Below, piece by piece: positions 12,501 to 23,532 of a stretch of 64,000 nucleotides of DNA. Within the stretch, counting starts at the first letter, position 1. The number at the start of each line of letters is the position of its first letter. The stretch spans positions 62,001-126,000 of the forward strand of contig JAUCBJ010004144.1 of assembly GCA_032718475.1 (NCBI GenBank), given 5' to 3'. The notes under the pieces are model-generated. The model had not been told where the DNA came from. It saw nothing but the letters and a program-made list of their open reading frames with translations, and did no database searches. A program made the translations under genes and the position numbers. Source of the stretch: Nemertoderma westbladi. Taxonomy: Eukaryota; Xenacoelomorpha; Nemertodermatida; Nemertodermatidae.

Positions 12501-14718
12501 GGGCTGGTTTGCCTTCGGTTATCACTTATCACAACTTGTATTAACACTCTTGCACAACTTACTTCTTGCTTAGTTATTTGTTTCTTGTTGAAACTATTTG
12601 TAATTATGTTTGATAAATCTTTGCTAAACTGTAAATACACTGCAAACTCCTGAACATGTTTTTCTTTGGTCCAACTTTGGGACAACCAAACATCGGGAAG
12701 ATGGCAGCCTAGACCGTTAGGCCGTCAGCAACGCAGGGAGAAGATGTTCACAACACGCTAGCGCCCACATTAGATTAGACCGCGCACCCCCTTCGCCCTA
12801 CGAAATACTCCACTTGCCATGCAGCGCCCGACTTCCGAGGAAGGTAAGACTTTGTTCGACGCCGTTGCCGGAGGTTTTATTAATATCCTACCGCGCCTTG
12901 CCACGTACTGATAGGTATTTGCTGCTAACTACCACGGCAACAAAGTTCTAGAATCAAATTTGTATACCAGATCAGCTAACGTACGGTAGCGATTAACCCC
13001 TATTTCTTATCTTACAACTAGAATCTGGTATTAGTGCCGATCACGGGTGTAGTTACTAACACCGTGGTTGCCCAGTGAGTTGTGGATAGGAAGGAGAGAG
13101 CTTTGACGTCATTTGTAAGTATAAAGTTCTACAAAACGCGACTAGCTTATTTTAGTAGCTAGCGCACGGTATTGTTTTGGTCAGATAATTACTAAAACCT
13201 AGTAAAATGGTATACACAAAAATTGTTTTATTGTAACACACCCACACAGACACGCCCTAAAACATATTTACACTTAGAGTTCTACTAGTTATAGCGCACT
13301 TTAGATTACTTTTAGGCAGAATTTATCTGTAATTTACTATTCGTATTTGTAGAATTAGGATCTGATAGTTAGTTATAGCAAAAAGGGAGTATTTCATTTT
13401 CGTTATTAAACTGTTGTTTTCTGCTCAGCAGTATTGTTACATTAGGCACGACCCTCTTTAGAGTGATTTAGGACTGAATCAGTATTGTTACGCTAGGGCC
13501 GTAAACCACCTAGCTCGTATATAAACCATATAAATCACACCGCGGCAAGTTACTGTATTTAGGACTGTCAGCGATAGTTAGGATTCGCTGCGCGGGGATT
13601 GTTTTCCCGTGAGTTTGGTCTGTTACTGTAACTGTACATCTGCCATACCGGTTAGAGGACAGGTATCCTTTTGTCTAGTTCGTGGGCATTAGACCCGCTC
13701 ACGTACATAGAATAGACACCAGGCTCTGCTCCTCGCCAGTAGTTGTTTGTGTATTGTATCTGTTTGTTTAGATATCCTGGACTGGGATTTGTTGTCAGAT
13801 ACTGTACGAGCCCGTTTCATTACTAGAGTCTCACAGTAAGATACATCGTTACTAGGATCTGGTAAGCGGTATACTACTGGACTTTACGGTTAGAGATATT
13901 CTATTGCTTCGTATTAGTAGATTTGTAGGCCGTAGGATAGTCCCTACCGTAGAGGACACAACAGTGAGGTATATTTTATTAAATATCTCGACCGAAAGTG
14001 CTTGCGCATTTTAAGGTGAGATATATATAAATATATAGTTTAGCTATTGAAAAGTAGGAGATATTTAAAAATTAAAATTAGTAAAATTAGTAATTTGTAG
14101 AACGTCCCCTGCTTCAGTAGGCTTTTAGGGTAGCTAGTAGTTTCGTATTTAATATTTGACTAGCTAATATTTAGTTTGTAGCAATTTGTTTTACGCCGTG
14201 TGTGTGCGGTGTTACTTTTCGGTACTTGAAAAGGTACATAGGGTTTAAAGATCAAGTTGTATCGGTACCTAGGAAGATTTTTTGTAGAGTAGAAGTAAAA
14301 CTCTCACCTTCGACTTTTCAGGACTTAAAGGAATCATTTCTGGACCGCTTCGAGGATTAGACCGCTTTTCGCAAAGTTTGTGAGACACAAAATTCGTCGG
14401 CGCCGCCGAAAAACGGAACGACCCACGTCCGGTTTGTATTTGGGAATTTGCACGACTGGAAGATCAAAGGAGCGTAAGTTTTACGACTCGTGTCGTTCAA
14501 ACTTAAAAGCACAGTAGTACTCAAAATTTGTGGGTTTCACTGTCTAATTAGTAGTGTTGTTGGTACTTATTTTCCCGTTAGACGTTGCTGTTTTGCCTAT
14601 TATTTGTACTTGTTGATCTACATTTTGGTAATGTATACCGTTATCTCACGTATTCGTACAAATTTAGCTGGTAGGCTAGATTATTACATATTTTATTATA
14701 TACTTTGTTAGTTTTTTT

Positions 14719-14903
14719 TGTACCGGTTAGGGTATATATATGATATATATATATATCAAGGTAAGTTTGACATTTCGACATTTTGACATTCTGACTTTGT
14801 TGATTTTATTTGTACCGGTTAGGGTATATATATGCTATATATAAACCAAGGTAAGTTTGACATTTCGACATTCCTGCATTCTGATACTTTGACATTTTAT
14901 TAC
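14719..14903 (+). repeat. 92-bp tandem duplication in the BEL-A leader
   Basis: Two copies of a unit start at the gtaccggttaggg strings at 14720 and 14812. Each contains a TATATA-rich stretch, then caaggtaagtttgac and catttcgacatt. The caaggtaagt string is an excellent 5' splice-site consensus and occurs in both copies just upstream of the gag ATG. Whether it is used cannot be told from sequence alone. Confidence 0.8.
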
Positions 14904-15638
14904 CCGTACTTGACGTATATAATAAGACATGAGTGATACACCACATTCGACTCGATACCCACCTACCGACTATGACTCGTGCGACCCGGACAGATCGACA
15001 GTAGACGAACCGAGAAGGAGAACCCGAGATTCCACCGATGTCACACCGCGTGCGTCGCCGGTACCCCGAACGGAAATACCGGAAGCCGCAACGCGAGGCG
15101 ACGCCAGAATCGAAGATTTCCTTACCGTCCCGCTGACCAGATCGCGGGAGCCGGACATGGTAAGTTTGACTGGAAGCCAGGAGAATGTCATTAGAAGTAT
15201 AGGAGGATACATGGCCCAGATTACTCGAAACTTCGGAGAAGTTTTTCGCGTTTTACGCGAGTTAACCGCCCTGATGTCGAGATACGAGTTCTACACCTTA
15301 CAGGTAAGGATAGAAAGTAGGGTACATGCCTCCATAGATAAACTGAAAGGCTTACACAAACTTGCAGAGTTGCGTGGCGACAACTTTACTCAGGTAAAGA
15401 TAATAGATAAGTTGGTAAGTGCGAGAGAAAGCCTTATCCAGTTTAAGTCAGTAATAAGATTGGCTCAACAGGAGCAATTTGAGTCAGTTTCGGACGCATT
15501 ATTACAACCCGAAGAGGAAGAAGAACTATACTGCCTGGACGGGAGGTTAGAGACGCTCACCAATTTTCTTCGTAGATGCGGCGTACCGATTGAAGAACCG
15601 GAAGTTGTACCGAGAGGGACGACGGAAGTTCTATCTAC

Positions 15639-15658
15639 GGAAGGCTCGCGAGCCTACC
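15639..15658 (+). repeat. Class A hairpin, copy 1 (gag)
   Basis: GGAAGGCTCGCGAGCCTACC: stem AGGCT/AGCCT plus outer GG/CC, loop CGCG. Here it is read in the frame Glu-Gly-Ser-Arg-Ala-Tyr-Gln. The same 20-mer recurs at other BEL-A sites in different frames. Confidence 0.9.
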
Positions 15659-15930
15659 AAATTCCACCAATGGATAGATCATTCGTTAGTGTACGGAGCG
15701 ACGTTGGCGACGCTAGTAGGACAGCGTCTGTAATTACTCGATAACAACAGGAGGTCGTACGCCGACAACAAGTTGCTGAGGAAGAAACGCAACAGGAGTT
15801 GGCACAGATTGCGGCTGAAGGAGAAAGACAGCGTAGAGACGATGTAGCGAACTTTGCAAAACTCCAGGCTCAAGCCGAATTTGAAGCTTCAGAAATGCGG
15901 AGACTGGAAGAGGACTTAGCGCGAGAAGCG

Positions 15931-16050
15931 GCCACAGCGGCAGCAGCTGACGAGTTAGCATGACTGGCAGCAGCAGCCGATGAGTTAGCACGACGGGCAG
16001 CAGCAGCCGACGAGTTAGCACAACGGGCAGCAGCAGCTGACGAGTTAGCA
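15931..16050 (+). repeat. 30-bp minisatellite encoding Ala-rich decapeptide in BEL-A gag
   Basis: Four exact-period units at 15931, 15961, 15991 and 16021 end in gacgagttagca and encode an Ala-Ala-Ala-Asp-Glu-Leu-Ala pattern, with a diverged fifth unit after 16050. It lengthens a helical, probably coiled-coil, segment of gag. The second unit carries the in-frame TGA at 15961. Confidence 0.9.
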
Positions 16051-16652
16051 CGAGTTGCGGCGGTAAACGCAGCTGAGTTAGCACGGAAGAAAGCAGCATC
16101 CGAGCTCGTGCCAAGTTGGAGGCGCGACAAATAAACGCTCGTTTAGCTATACAGGAAGCGGAACAAACGGCGCAACAACAGATAGCAGATCGACGCGAAA
16201 GGGAGATGCAGCTCCAGTTCGAACTAAATCGTAGATCGTGCGAGGCAGCGAATGCGCAAGAGGACCTCGAACTCAACGCGAGAGATAAATCTATAAGGTC
16301 TCGAGCTGGACATGACTTGTCTGCCCTGGATCGCATGGAGACTTGATATCGCGGAATTCAGAAGCGAATCGAGGAAGGAAGTGTAGGAGTGATAGATCGA
16401 GGAGAGGAGTTCGTCGAGGATTACTGTAAATGTTTTCCCCAAGTTATTCCTATGCTCAAACCCACGACTCCAGTAAAACCGGTTATGGTTGCAAAACCAA
16501 AGGAAATATCACCTGTGCAAGGTAATAGGTTTGTTATGTCGGAATCAATTCCGTAGCCACGAGCGACTTCATCGCCGATTCTCGCAGGTAAGATAAGTAG
16601 TCCACCTACTGTAAGCCGTAGTTTACTAGTAGAGAGAGACGAACCTGCTTTT

Positions 16653-17697
16653 TTGATGGTAAAACAGGTGAGTAAACCATTACAAGTTAAACCTGTGACG
16701 TGCTGCGCGATCCCAGTCATTTATAAACCTACAGTAGCACTTAACTCCAATGTTTTTACTAGACCTCTCACCCAATGCGTATCGAGACCTACGACTTCGT
16801 GGAAGGCTTGCGAGCCTACCAAACAACAGAGAGCCGTAGATCCCAGACCACAACGAACTAGACCAAGAATAATACGCCGGACGCGAACCCGCCAACCACC
16901 TTATCCGGACGACAGCGACTCATCCAGTGACTCGGAGTCGATGGAACGGGAAATATTCCGTACTGGAGCGGATTACAAACGAGAGGAGAGATCAACGAAC
17001 CCCTACATCGACAATCCTCCACGAGAAACACCCCAACAGAAACACACGTTGCAACCAGCGGAAGCGATCAGCACCAACAGACTTGCCGAAATAATGCGAT
17101 CTGTAACGGATCGACTAGCTCAGATAGAAGAGCGACTCGAAAAGCAACCGTCGGATCGATCACGAACCAGTGTGGAGTTAGAACAACCTAGACAACATCA
17201 ACCACCGAGGAGAGAACAGGAGACTAGACAGACTCCGACCCATCGAGAAGAAGATCCCGTTAATAATTCCTACCGACGAACAACGCGCGGAAGAGAACGA
17301 CTGGACTACGCCACCGAACAGGGACGCGGACAGTTGGATTTGGTTAGCGAGATTGCGAAACGGATTACCAGGAACAGCAACCGCCGAAGTTCTCTGGTAA
17401 CGCGAAACACTGGCACACACTGGTAGACTACGTAGAGTCCCAGATCGCTAAGTGTGCTTTCACCTCGACAGAGAAGTTTAATTACTTGCTCCTAGTCCTG
17501 TCTGGTGAGCCGAAAAGATTAGCGGAAACCTGTATTGGTGTTCCAGATGCCTTTGAGTTGGCATACGACCGTTTGTATTCGATTTACGGAGGTAACATCG
17601 CCATGGCAAAATCCATTATCGAAGACCTCTGCAGAGGAGGCAGCATTTCAAAACCGATCGACCTTCTACGACTCGCGGACGAAATTAAGAACGCTAT
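16653..17697 (+). pseudogene. gag: BEL-A gag, C-terminal part with capsid (DUF1759-like) domain, truncated
   Basis: An Arg/Pro/Gln-rich linker (16653 to ~17370), with an acidic Asp/Ser run near 16905-16940, is followed after a +1 frameshift near 17370 by a capsid-like domain to 17697. The domain carries the KF-G-x5-W and EKFNYLL patterns shared with BEL-C at 44644-44940 and typical of the DUF1759 gag domain of BEL elements. It stops at 17697 in the middle of that domain, where unrelated sequence starts. The rest of gag, the zinc knuckles and the protease (about 1.6-1.8 kb, judging from BEL-C) are not found anywhere in the window. The neighbouring BEL-B block is the likely cause. Confidence 0.8.
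16801..16820 (+). repeat. Class A hairpin, copy 2 (gag linker)
   Basis: GGAAGGCTTGCGAGCCTACC with loop TGCG, read here as Trp-Lys-Ala-Cys-Glu-Pro-Thr, a different frame from copy 1 at 15639. Confidence 0.9.
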
Positions 17698-17879
17698 AGT
17701 GTGCCGGATACTGATCACAATACTATGTATTAGATAGGTTATACAGTATGTTTTAGCTCGTATAGGTCGTGCCACCGGAAGTGACACGATGCTCGGGCTG
17801 ATTCAGGTTTTGTGATAGCAGCTATCTGAGGATAGTATAACAGGCTATCTATTGGCATTGCTTTTTTACCGCACCTGCT

Positions 17880-19081
17880 ACATTTTCCTGCGAGCCGTTC
17901 ATCTCCATGGAGGGCGAGTCAATGGTGGCGGTTAGGGAAGAGCAGACGCACGTAGCGAAGTTAGTTGCAGCCTCCTCCTCTGTTGTAGCGAAAGCTAAAA
18001 AGGAGGAGGTTTATGACAAATTAAGTAGTGAAATGCACAATTTGTGCGGACTAACTACTGAGAAAGGTGCGTCTGCCTGGCTAAATACCAAACCCTTAAC
18101 GTTGCACGACACTCACCTGTCCAAGGAAGAGTTCCGTGACGCAGTTTGTCTCCGGTACGGTTGGTCGCCAAGAAATCTTCCCTCTCGTTGTGTCTGTGGG
18201 TCGCGATTTTCTCCTTCCCACGTTCTGTCGTGTCCCACTGGGGGGTTCCCCTCAATCAGACACAACGAGATCCGCGATTTCGTCGCCGACTCCCTGACTG
18301 AGGTGGCCCACAACGTGGCTGTCGAGCCGATGCTCCAGTCGCTGACGGGGGAGTCCTTCACTCTCCGGTCCACCTCGACGGACCAGCAGGCGAGACTCGA
18401 CGTGTCGGTGAGCGGATTCTGGGGCAACCGCTTCCAGAAGATGTTCATCGACGTGTCAGTGTTCAACCCGCTGGCGGACACCAACGCAGCGATGTCGCTG
18501 GACGCCGCCCACCTCCATCACGAGGCGAGGAAGATCCGGAGATACGAGGAGCGGATCCGTGAGGTTGAGCACTCAACCTTCACCCCCCTCATATTTTCCG
18601 CTTTCGGGGGCATGGCGCCGGCTGCGAAGCAGTTTGTGAAGCGGCTGGCATCGAGGCTGTCGGAGAAACGACAGGTTCCCTACCCGGAGTCGGTAGCGTG
18701 GGTGCGGCGACGCATCAACTTCGCCTTACTCCGGTCGTCCCTGATGTGCCTCCGTGGGTTTCGGTCGGCCGCTAGAAGACCGGTGCGGGCAGTGGTGGCG
18801 GACGCGTCCATTGTGTGGGCGAACGCGGACTCGGACCCCGGGACGGCTTAGAAGTTAGAGGTCTGGCGGGTTTGTTGGGTACTGGCAGTGGCAGAGTGGC
18901 AGACTGGTGATGGGTACTGAACCTATTTGTATTGTTTGTATGGTTGCTAGGTAACAGTTTGAGTCAGCTGGTGGTGGGTTATATTTGTACTTGTTTTTGT
19001 GCGATTTTATATTCGAATTATTGTTTGTTAATATTATAATATATGGAGGCTTTTGAGTAAAAAAAAAAAAACATTTTCCTG
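17880..19081 (+). mobile_element. 5'-truncated LINE with poly(A) tail and 11-bp target-site duplication
   Basis: acattttcctg occurs at 17880-17890 and again at 19071-19081, directly after a run of 12-13 A at the 3' end of the insert. The inserted body is 17891-19070 (1180 bp), and the flanks rejoin cleanly into BEL-B leader sequence. A 5' truncation, poly(A) and a variable-length target duplication are the signature of target-primed reverse transcription. Confidence 0.9.
17907..18851 (+). pseudogene. LINE ORF2 C-terminal part: CCHC zinc module plus restriction-like endonuclease-type domain
   Basis: This intact 314-codon frame is 5'-truncated relative to a full polyprotein. It contains a C-x-C-G-x6-H-x4-C zinc motif around residues 97-109, directly followed by RHNEIRD (~119-125). 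After that come a conserved Glu-Pro (~142), ARLDVSV (~164) and a hydrophobic DVSVFNP segment (~184-190). The order zinc cluster, RHN, E, R-x-D, DV resembles the C-terminal RLE nuclease module of R2/NeSL-type LINEs, a PD-(D/E)XK fold that nicks target DNA. I recognise close relatives of this domain as widespread in invertebrate retroelements but cannot fix the clade. The GC content is much higher than in the surrounding BEL-B sequence, fitting a recent arrival. With the reverse transcriptase missing, the copy cannot move by itself. Confidence 0.7.
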
Positions 19082-19549
19082 TTCAGTCAGTAGGTGAGCC
19101 TACCGACCGGTAGACTCACTGACAACTGTGCAACATTTATAGCTAGGCTTTGCCTTAGCTTACAGTCTTATGCTAAGGGCCTATTTACCCGTAGGTCCGA
19201 CTGACCGGCTTCTGTTTGCATAGTGCAGCAGTGGTTGGATGTGTGTGTCTGACATTTTGTCAGACACGAACTTTATCTGTGAGTTCGCTTGTAGAATATA
19301 CCGTATGGTATATTTATATTTCTGTATTCGTGCCTTGTCTGTCATTATATTATACGACCTGAGACCGCAGTAGTTTACAGGAGTTTTTTCATATTAGATG
19401 GAGTCAGTAGCCTCAGCCTGACAGTCCCCGTAGCTAGCGCGTCTTTATCCATACTTCACCCCTAGCAATTGCCATCCTTTACCAATCCGCCAATAGGACT
19501 AAACTTTAAGTAGTACCGAGTTTTCGGTTGTTTAAATTAAATTGTCAGA

Positions 19550-21007
19550 TTGTTTATTGTTTACTTGTTGCAATACCAGAATACCGGTACTAAACTGTCA
19601 GCTCCAGGTGCCGAGAGCAGTAGTAGCACAAGTTCTGTTACAACAAACTCGGTGCTAGCGATGCAGCCCCTTGATGAATCCCAGCCTCCTTCCCAAGGGG
19701 ATATTGTCGGGTTGGATGGACTGGATATCCCTTCATTAAGATATAAACTACGTGCACATAAGGGTAAGTTTACCAAAATATATAGTGAATTTATGGAATG
19801 TCACCAACGAATTACCGTAGAGCAGTGCAAAATACGGCTATTTACAGCCAAGCAAACATTGCATGATATTAATTGTATATGGTCAGCCTTACTTGTAAAA
19901 TTTCAATTGCAAGGAAATGAGGACCAACATGCAATTTCGAAAGTGGAACGCGCAGAATATCATGAGATGCAGTGTGCCAAATTACGCGAAATATATAGCC
20001 TTTTACAGGGATCAATAATTCCTGTACCGGTATTAGGAGACACACCTAGTCCCGTTCATATCGATGAGACACCATATTATAATGATACAGTCGAACAAGT
20101 CAGTCAGGGTGATTCAAGTAGACAGGGACACACATTTACCGCGAGTACACCTGCCAATTTAAATGATATGGATACATTGGTGGACATATCAACAGGGGCA
20201 GGCGCAGGGGGCATTAGTGAAGAGACACCAGTTTATCCCATTGCTGTAGACATTTCTGCAGCAGTGTATTCACTGAATAAAGGCCCATTGATACCTGATA
20301 GTGGTAGTGAACCAGTTAAATCACCCATAGATGCTGGTGTCGTTTGTACTGAAATGGTGACAGGGTCTAGGGCTGTACCAAATGACATTACTTCCAGAAA
20401 TGTTACTGGTAGTGATACTAGTTCACAAATCAAACCATCGGATTCGGTTTCACAACATAGTTCACAGCTTTCTGAGAAATCTAAATCATTAAGGGCTCTC
20501 AGGAGGCATCAAAGGGCTTTGCTCTAATCCTTGTGTAGTCACATTTCAGCAAGATGGTGGTGACTTATCCTCTGTTGGTCCCATTAGACAGGAGGACACC
20601 TACAAGCCTATAAACCCTAGGCCTAGGCCACTATCTCCTGTTGTTTCTATTCTACACAACCAACCATTTAATTCGACTCAAAATCGTAATGACATGTCAG
20701 TTGAAGTTGATATGCAGGATTCTAGTCCTGAATATTAATTGACTATGCCAACTGTCTCACTGATACTCACTTTGTTATTACCTGCTCTACACAGGTTACA
20801 CCTACTGAAATTGTCACTGCATTGCCCCCTGGCCCCATGACACGGTCTTTCGACAACAGGGATATCTCTGAATCCCAATATAGTGGCAATCCACGATATA
20901 TTCACTATACACATATAAACAATGACGGTGATGATTATACCCACACAAATATAGATAATGTAAATACAGTTGTGCCGAGCTATAATCCAAGCACTACAAT
21001 TTCAAAT
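19550..21007 (+). pseudogene. gag: BEL-B gag, N-terminal part, decayed
   Basis: An open frame runs 19550-20527. The first ATG is at 19661, just before a Gln/Ser/Pro-rich segment. Residues ~65-150 form a charged helical region (LRAHKGKF, CHQRITVEQCKIRL) like the helical N-terminal part of BEL gags. After the stop at 20525 a sensible Pro/Ser/Asp-rich frame continues to about 20738, and a further piece ends at 21007 where the Gypsy element enters. The frame resumes at 24348. Several frameshifts indicate an old copy. Confidence 0.65.
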
Positions 21008-21175
21008 TGTTAAGATAACAGGTACAGTACTGAAGTAGGGTATCTAAAAGTCTGTCTTTCTCACATTCCTACATTCCGCATTATATTCAACTAAAGAACA
21101 TAATCTCAAATCAAATCTCCCTCCACACACAAATAAGGCTAAAGTAATTCACAACAACTAATTCACTACGTTACA
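21008..21175 (-). repeat. Gypsy 3' LTR (168 bp)
   Basis: Matches 24180-24347 over its full length with only a few substitutions (for example ccgcat versus ccacat, ccacacac versus ccatacac), so the insertion is fairly young. Confidence 0.95.
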
Positions 21176-21394
21176 TACCCCCTTCACCAGAAACATGAAT
21201 AATTTTACAATCTCGAATATTTATGGATCTACCGTCAGCTAAAAGTACTACTTGCTCAAATGGCCTCCCTGCAACTACTCCTGGATTTGAAAATCTTGGA
21301 CTCAGTTTATTGCAAATTCCTCTAGTTCGCACTAAGACCTGATCTCCTATATGGGGTTTTGCTGTAACTTGTTTATCCTCAGAGGGCCAATCAG

Positions 21395-22177
21395 TTAATG
21401 GTGGTCGTACACCGCTTCCTGAAGTTTATCGAGCCAAGGTCCACCCATACATCTCAAGCGATCATTCAATGTCTGATGCACCCTCTCACAAATCGCATTC
21501 CCCTGGGGATGATATGATGTTGTTTTTCGTCTGGAAATGTCATGTTTAGAAACAATATTCTTAAATATTTCAGCCAAAAAATTCGAACCCCGATCAGAAA
21601 GTAAAACGCGCGGTGGGCCCCAATGAAAATCCCAGTTGTCGAGAAAGGCTTTGGCGACAGTTGATGCATCAGTTTTAATGAGAGGAGTCGCAACTAAGAA
21701 TCGTGTTGCATGATCTATTATGGTTAGTACATGAGTATAACCCGAACGCTGTGTTGGTAATGGACCCACTATATCAATAGCAGCAAATTCAAACGGCAAT
21801 AGCGCTGGTCCGGTTGGTAATGTTAAAGTTACCGGATGAAATTGCCGATAACCTTTTTGTGAAGCACAAGTGCGGCAGTTTTCAACAGCCGAATGTACTC
21901 GTTTCCAAAGATTTTTGCACCATAAACCACCTGTAAGGATACTCAGTCTTGTCTTTTTGACACTAAAGTGCCCTGAACTATGATATTTACCAATAATATT
22001 ATTAATCTCATTTTCTGGAATTACTACTCGTCTAAAATAATATAAAATACCATCTGTAATAGTATAATTTGGAGGTATTTGTTTGGAATCTATCAAAGTT
22101 TTAATATATTTATCTTCAGATTGCCTTTTGACCCAATTGGAATTCAGATAAATGCTAATTGTTGCACAAAATCTCAT
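21395..22177 (-). pseudogene. Gypsy integrase (partial, with duplicated upstream segment)
   Basis: The minus-strand frame contains an H-x3-H-like motif (SSGHFSVKKTR region) and C-x2-C (CRTCASQKG) of the integrase zinc finger. A core domain follows with AAIDIVGP (first Asp), SDRGSNF (second Asp) and HPQGNAICERVHQTL (Glu). The catalytic D,D,E residues are therefore visible. The frame ends at 21395 shortly after the core, so the C-terminal part is missing or frameshifted. Integrase joins the element cDNA to host DNA. Confidence 0.85.
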
Positions 22178-22336
22178 TTTCTGGAATTACTACTCGTCCA
22201 AAATAATATAAAATACCATCTGTAATAGTATAATTTGGAGGTATTTGTTTGGAATCTATCAAAGTTTTAATATCTTTATCTTCAGATTGCCTTTTGACCC
22301 AATTGGAATTCAGACAAATGCTAATTGCTGCACATT
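22007..22336 (-). repeat. 165-bp tandem duplication in Gypsy pol
   Basis: The segment starting ctcattttctggaatt occurs at 22007 and again at 22172, 165 bp apart, with several substitutions between copies. It repeats the RNase H to integrase linker. The period is a multiple of three, but the copies are read in different frames because the junction carries a small indel. Confidence 0.9.
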
Positions 22337-22616
22337 GAGCTTTATCTGATGGGATATATTCGGGTGCTGTTGCATTTAAATTGAGATCAAAATACGAGCG
22401 GCTAAGTGCATCAGCTACAGTATTATCTTCACCCTTCCGATATATAATTTCAAAATCATATCGGCTTAGAGTTTCCCTCCAACGTGCTTGTCTGTCACTG
22501 TAACAATTACTCCCCCTAAATACAAGAGCTATTAAGGGCTTGTGATCAGTTATTAATTTAAATGGTCTTCCATGCAGGTATGTATGAAATTTATGCATGG
22601 CCCATTTCAAAGCCAA
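22155..22616 (-). pseudogene. Gypsy RNase H domain
   Basis: The minus-strand frame begins with ALKWAMHKFHTYLHGRPF, followed by LITDHKPL and, near residue 65-70, VADALSR, the standard C-terminal landmarks of Gypsy RNase H. It removes the RNA strand during reverse transcription. The upstream RT catalytic core that should precede it is deleted, so this frame is joined almost directly to the RT N-terminus at ~22620. Confidence 0.85.
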
Positions 22617-22623
22617 AAATTCC

Positions 22624-23532
22624 CTATCTGTTGTCGATTATATCCGCTATGCGTGGTAAAGGATATTGGTCATGGTCAATGAGTTCATTAAGTTTTGAAT
22701 AGTTCACACAAAATCTCTTTTTTCCTCCTGGCTTAGGAGCCAACAGGGCTGGGAAAGCCCATGGTGATTTACTAGGCTCTATCACTTTCATATCCAACAT
22801 TGTTGTGACATGTTCCATGATTTCTTTCTCCTCAACTGCACTCCGCCTATAAGCACGTTGAAATTTTGGAGCATGATCTCTAGTCTCAAAATTAAGTTCG
22901 GCATGTTTATAACATCCTATATCTTCTGGAGAATTACTAAAGGCATCAGAGTATTTCCACAGTAATTGTGAAAGTCTACGTCTTTCATTCTCATTCCAAT
23001 GAGCCGGTAGGCTGAACTGAGATAAAAAGTCTTCTTTTGAAAGTTCCTTTTTAATTGAAGCAGTTTCTGCAGGTAAACTAATTCGGGATAACCCAAAGTC
23101 GATAATTGCTCCACATTTATACAATATATCTCTGCCAATAATAACACCGAAACGATTTGAATCAATAATACCGAACCAGTGATTACAAAGTTTCCCACCA
23201 AGTTTAAATTCCAGCATTGCATATCCTAATATTTGAAATGGATTTCCAACCAATGCCCTAAGTGTTCTATCTCCACTGCGAGTTTCTGTTGTAAATGATA
23301 ACAATTGGTCATCATTCGGAATTAAACTAATTTCTGAACCTGAGTCAATTAAAGCAGTTTTATGTTTACTCATACCACCTTTAACAAACTCAACAGAAAC
23401 TGAACTGACTGTCAGGGAACTACTGGACTGCGTTAGTTTGTACCTGACAGCCCCGACGAGTTTTTTGACTTCACACAGTATCGAGAAATATGCCCACGTT
23501 GCCCACATGTGTAGCAAGTTAAATCCTTCCAA
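22624..23532 (-). pseudogene. Gypsy protease and N-terminal RT, catalytic core deleted
   Basis: A protease-like motif ALIDSGSEISLI (around 23350) is followed by the RT entry region with KPGGKKRFCVNYSKLN and the DQYPLPRI landmark near 22650-22720. The frame then stops. The YxDD catalytic box and several hundred bases of RT core are absent, with RNase H sequence starting next at 22616. The element is therefore non-autonomous and would depend on a related enzyme. Confidence 0.85.

Larger units (their letters stand above)
12100..14928 (+). mobile_element. BEL-A 5' LTR and untranslated leader (outermost nested BEL/Pao element)
   Basis: The satellite ends in mid-monomer and is followed by TG at 12100, as expected for an LTR start. 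A CCAAT box (~12362) and a TATA box (12493) lie 260-390 bp inside, comparable to the BEL-C U3. The following ~2.4 kb are noncoding and lead to the gag ATG at 14929. By analogy with BEL-C (LTR 1988 bp, gag 972 bp after it) the LTR end would be near 13.95 kb, and an acaaca at 13958-13963 is a candidate. The partner 3' LTR would lie beyond 64000, so neither the LTR length nor the target duplication can be confirmed. Confidence 0.6.
14929..16346 (+). pseudogene. gag: BEL-A gag, N-terminal part, decayed
   Basis: An ATG at 14929 opens 271 codons rich in D, E, R and S at the N-terminus. Helical, charged segments (residues ~85-220) resemble the corresponding part of BEL-C gag, which likewise starts Met-Ser just after an AT-rich leader. 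The frame meets TAA at 15742 but remains sensible beyond it as a Gln/Glu/Arg-rich coiled coil and an alanine-rich repeat. It then meets TGA at 15961 and continues in another frame from ~16116 to the stop at 16344. The role in the family is the structural polyprotein that assembles the particle and packages RNA. Two nonsense changes and at least one frameshift make it non-functional here. The fragment 16347-16652 has no long frame but contains the same style of sequence. Confidence 0.8.
17698..19549 (+). other. BEL-B 5' noncoding region, split by a LINE; hairpin-rich
   Basis: This is noncoding sequence outside the LINE (17698-17890 and 19071-19549). It contains several strong inverted repeats: GTGTCTGAC/GTCAGACAC around a 5-nt loop at ~19242-19264, TATACC/GGTATA at ~19297, GTAGG-TGAG-CCTAC at ~19090, and an AGCTA...TAGCT arm near 19140. 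AT-rich TATA-like strings occur near 19310. It is probably an LTR plus leader of BEL-B, but a second LTR copy is missing. Confidence 0.45.

Noticed and set aside
12438-12685. Overlapping 69-71 codon frames on both strands near the TATA box
   Set aside because: One begins with a non-ATG codon and both lie in LTR-like noncoding sequence; no family resemblance.
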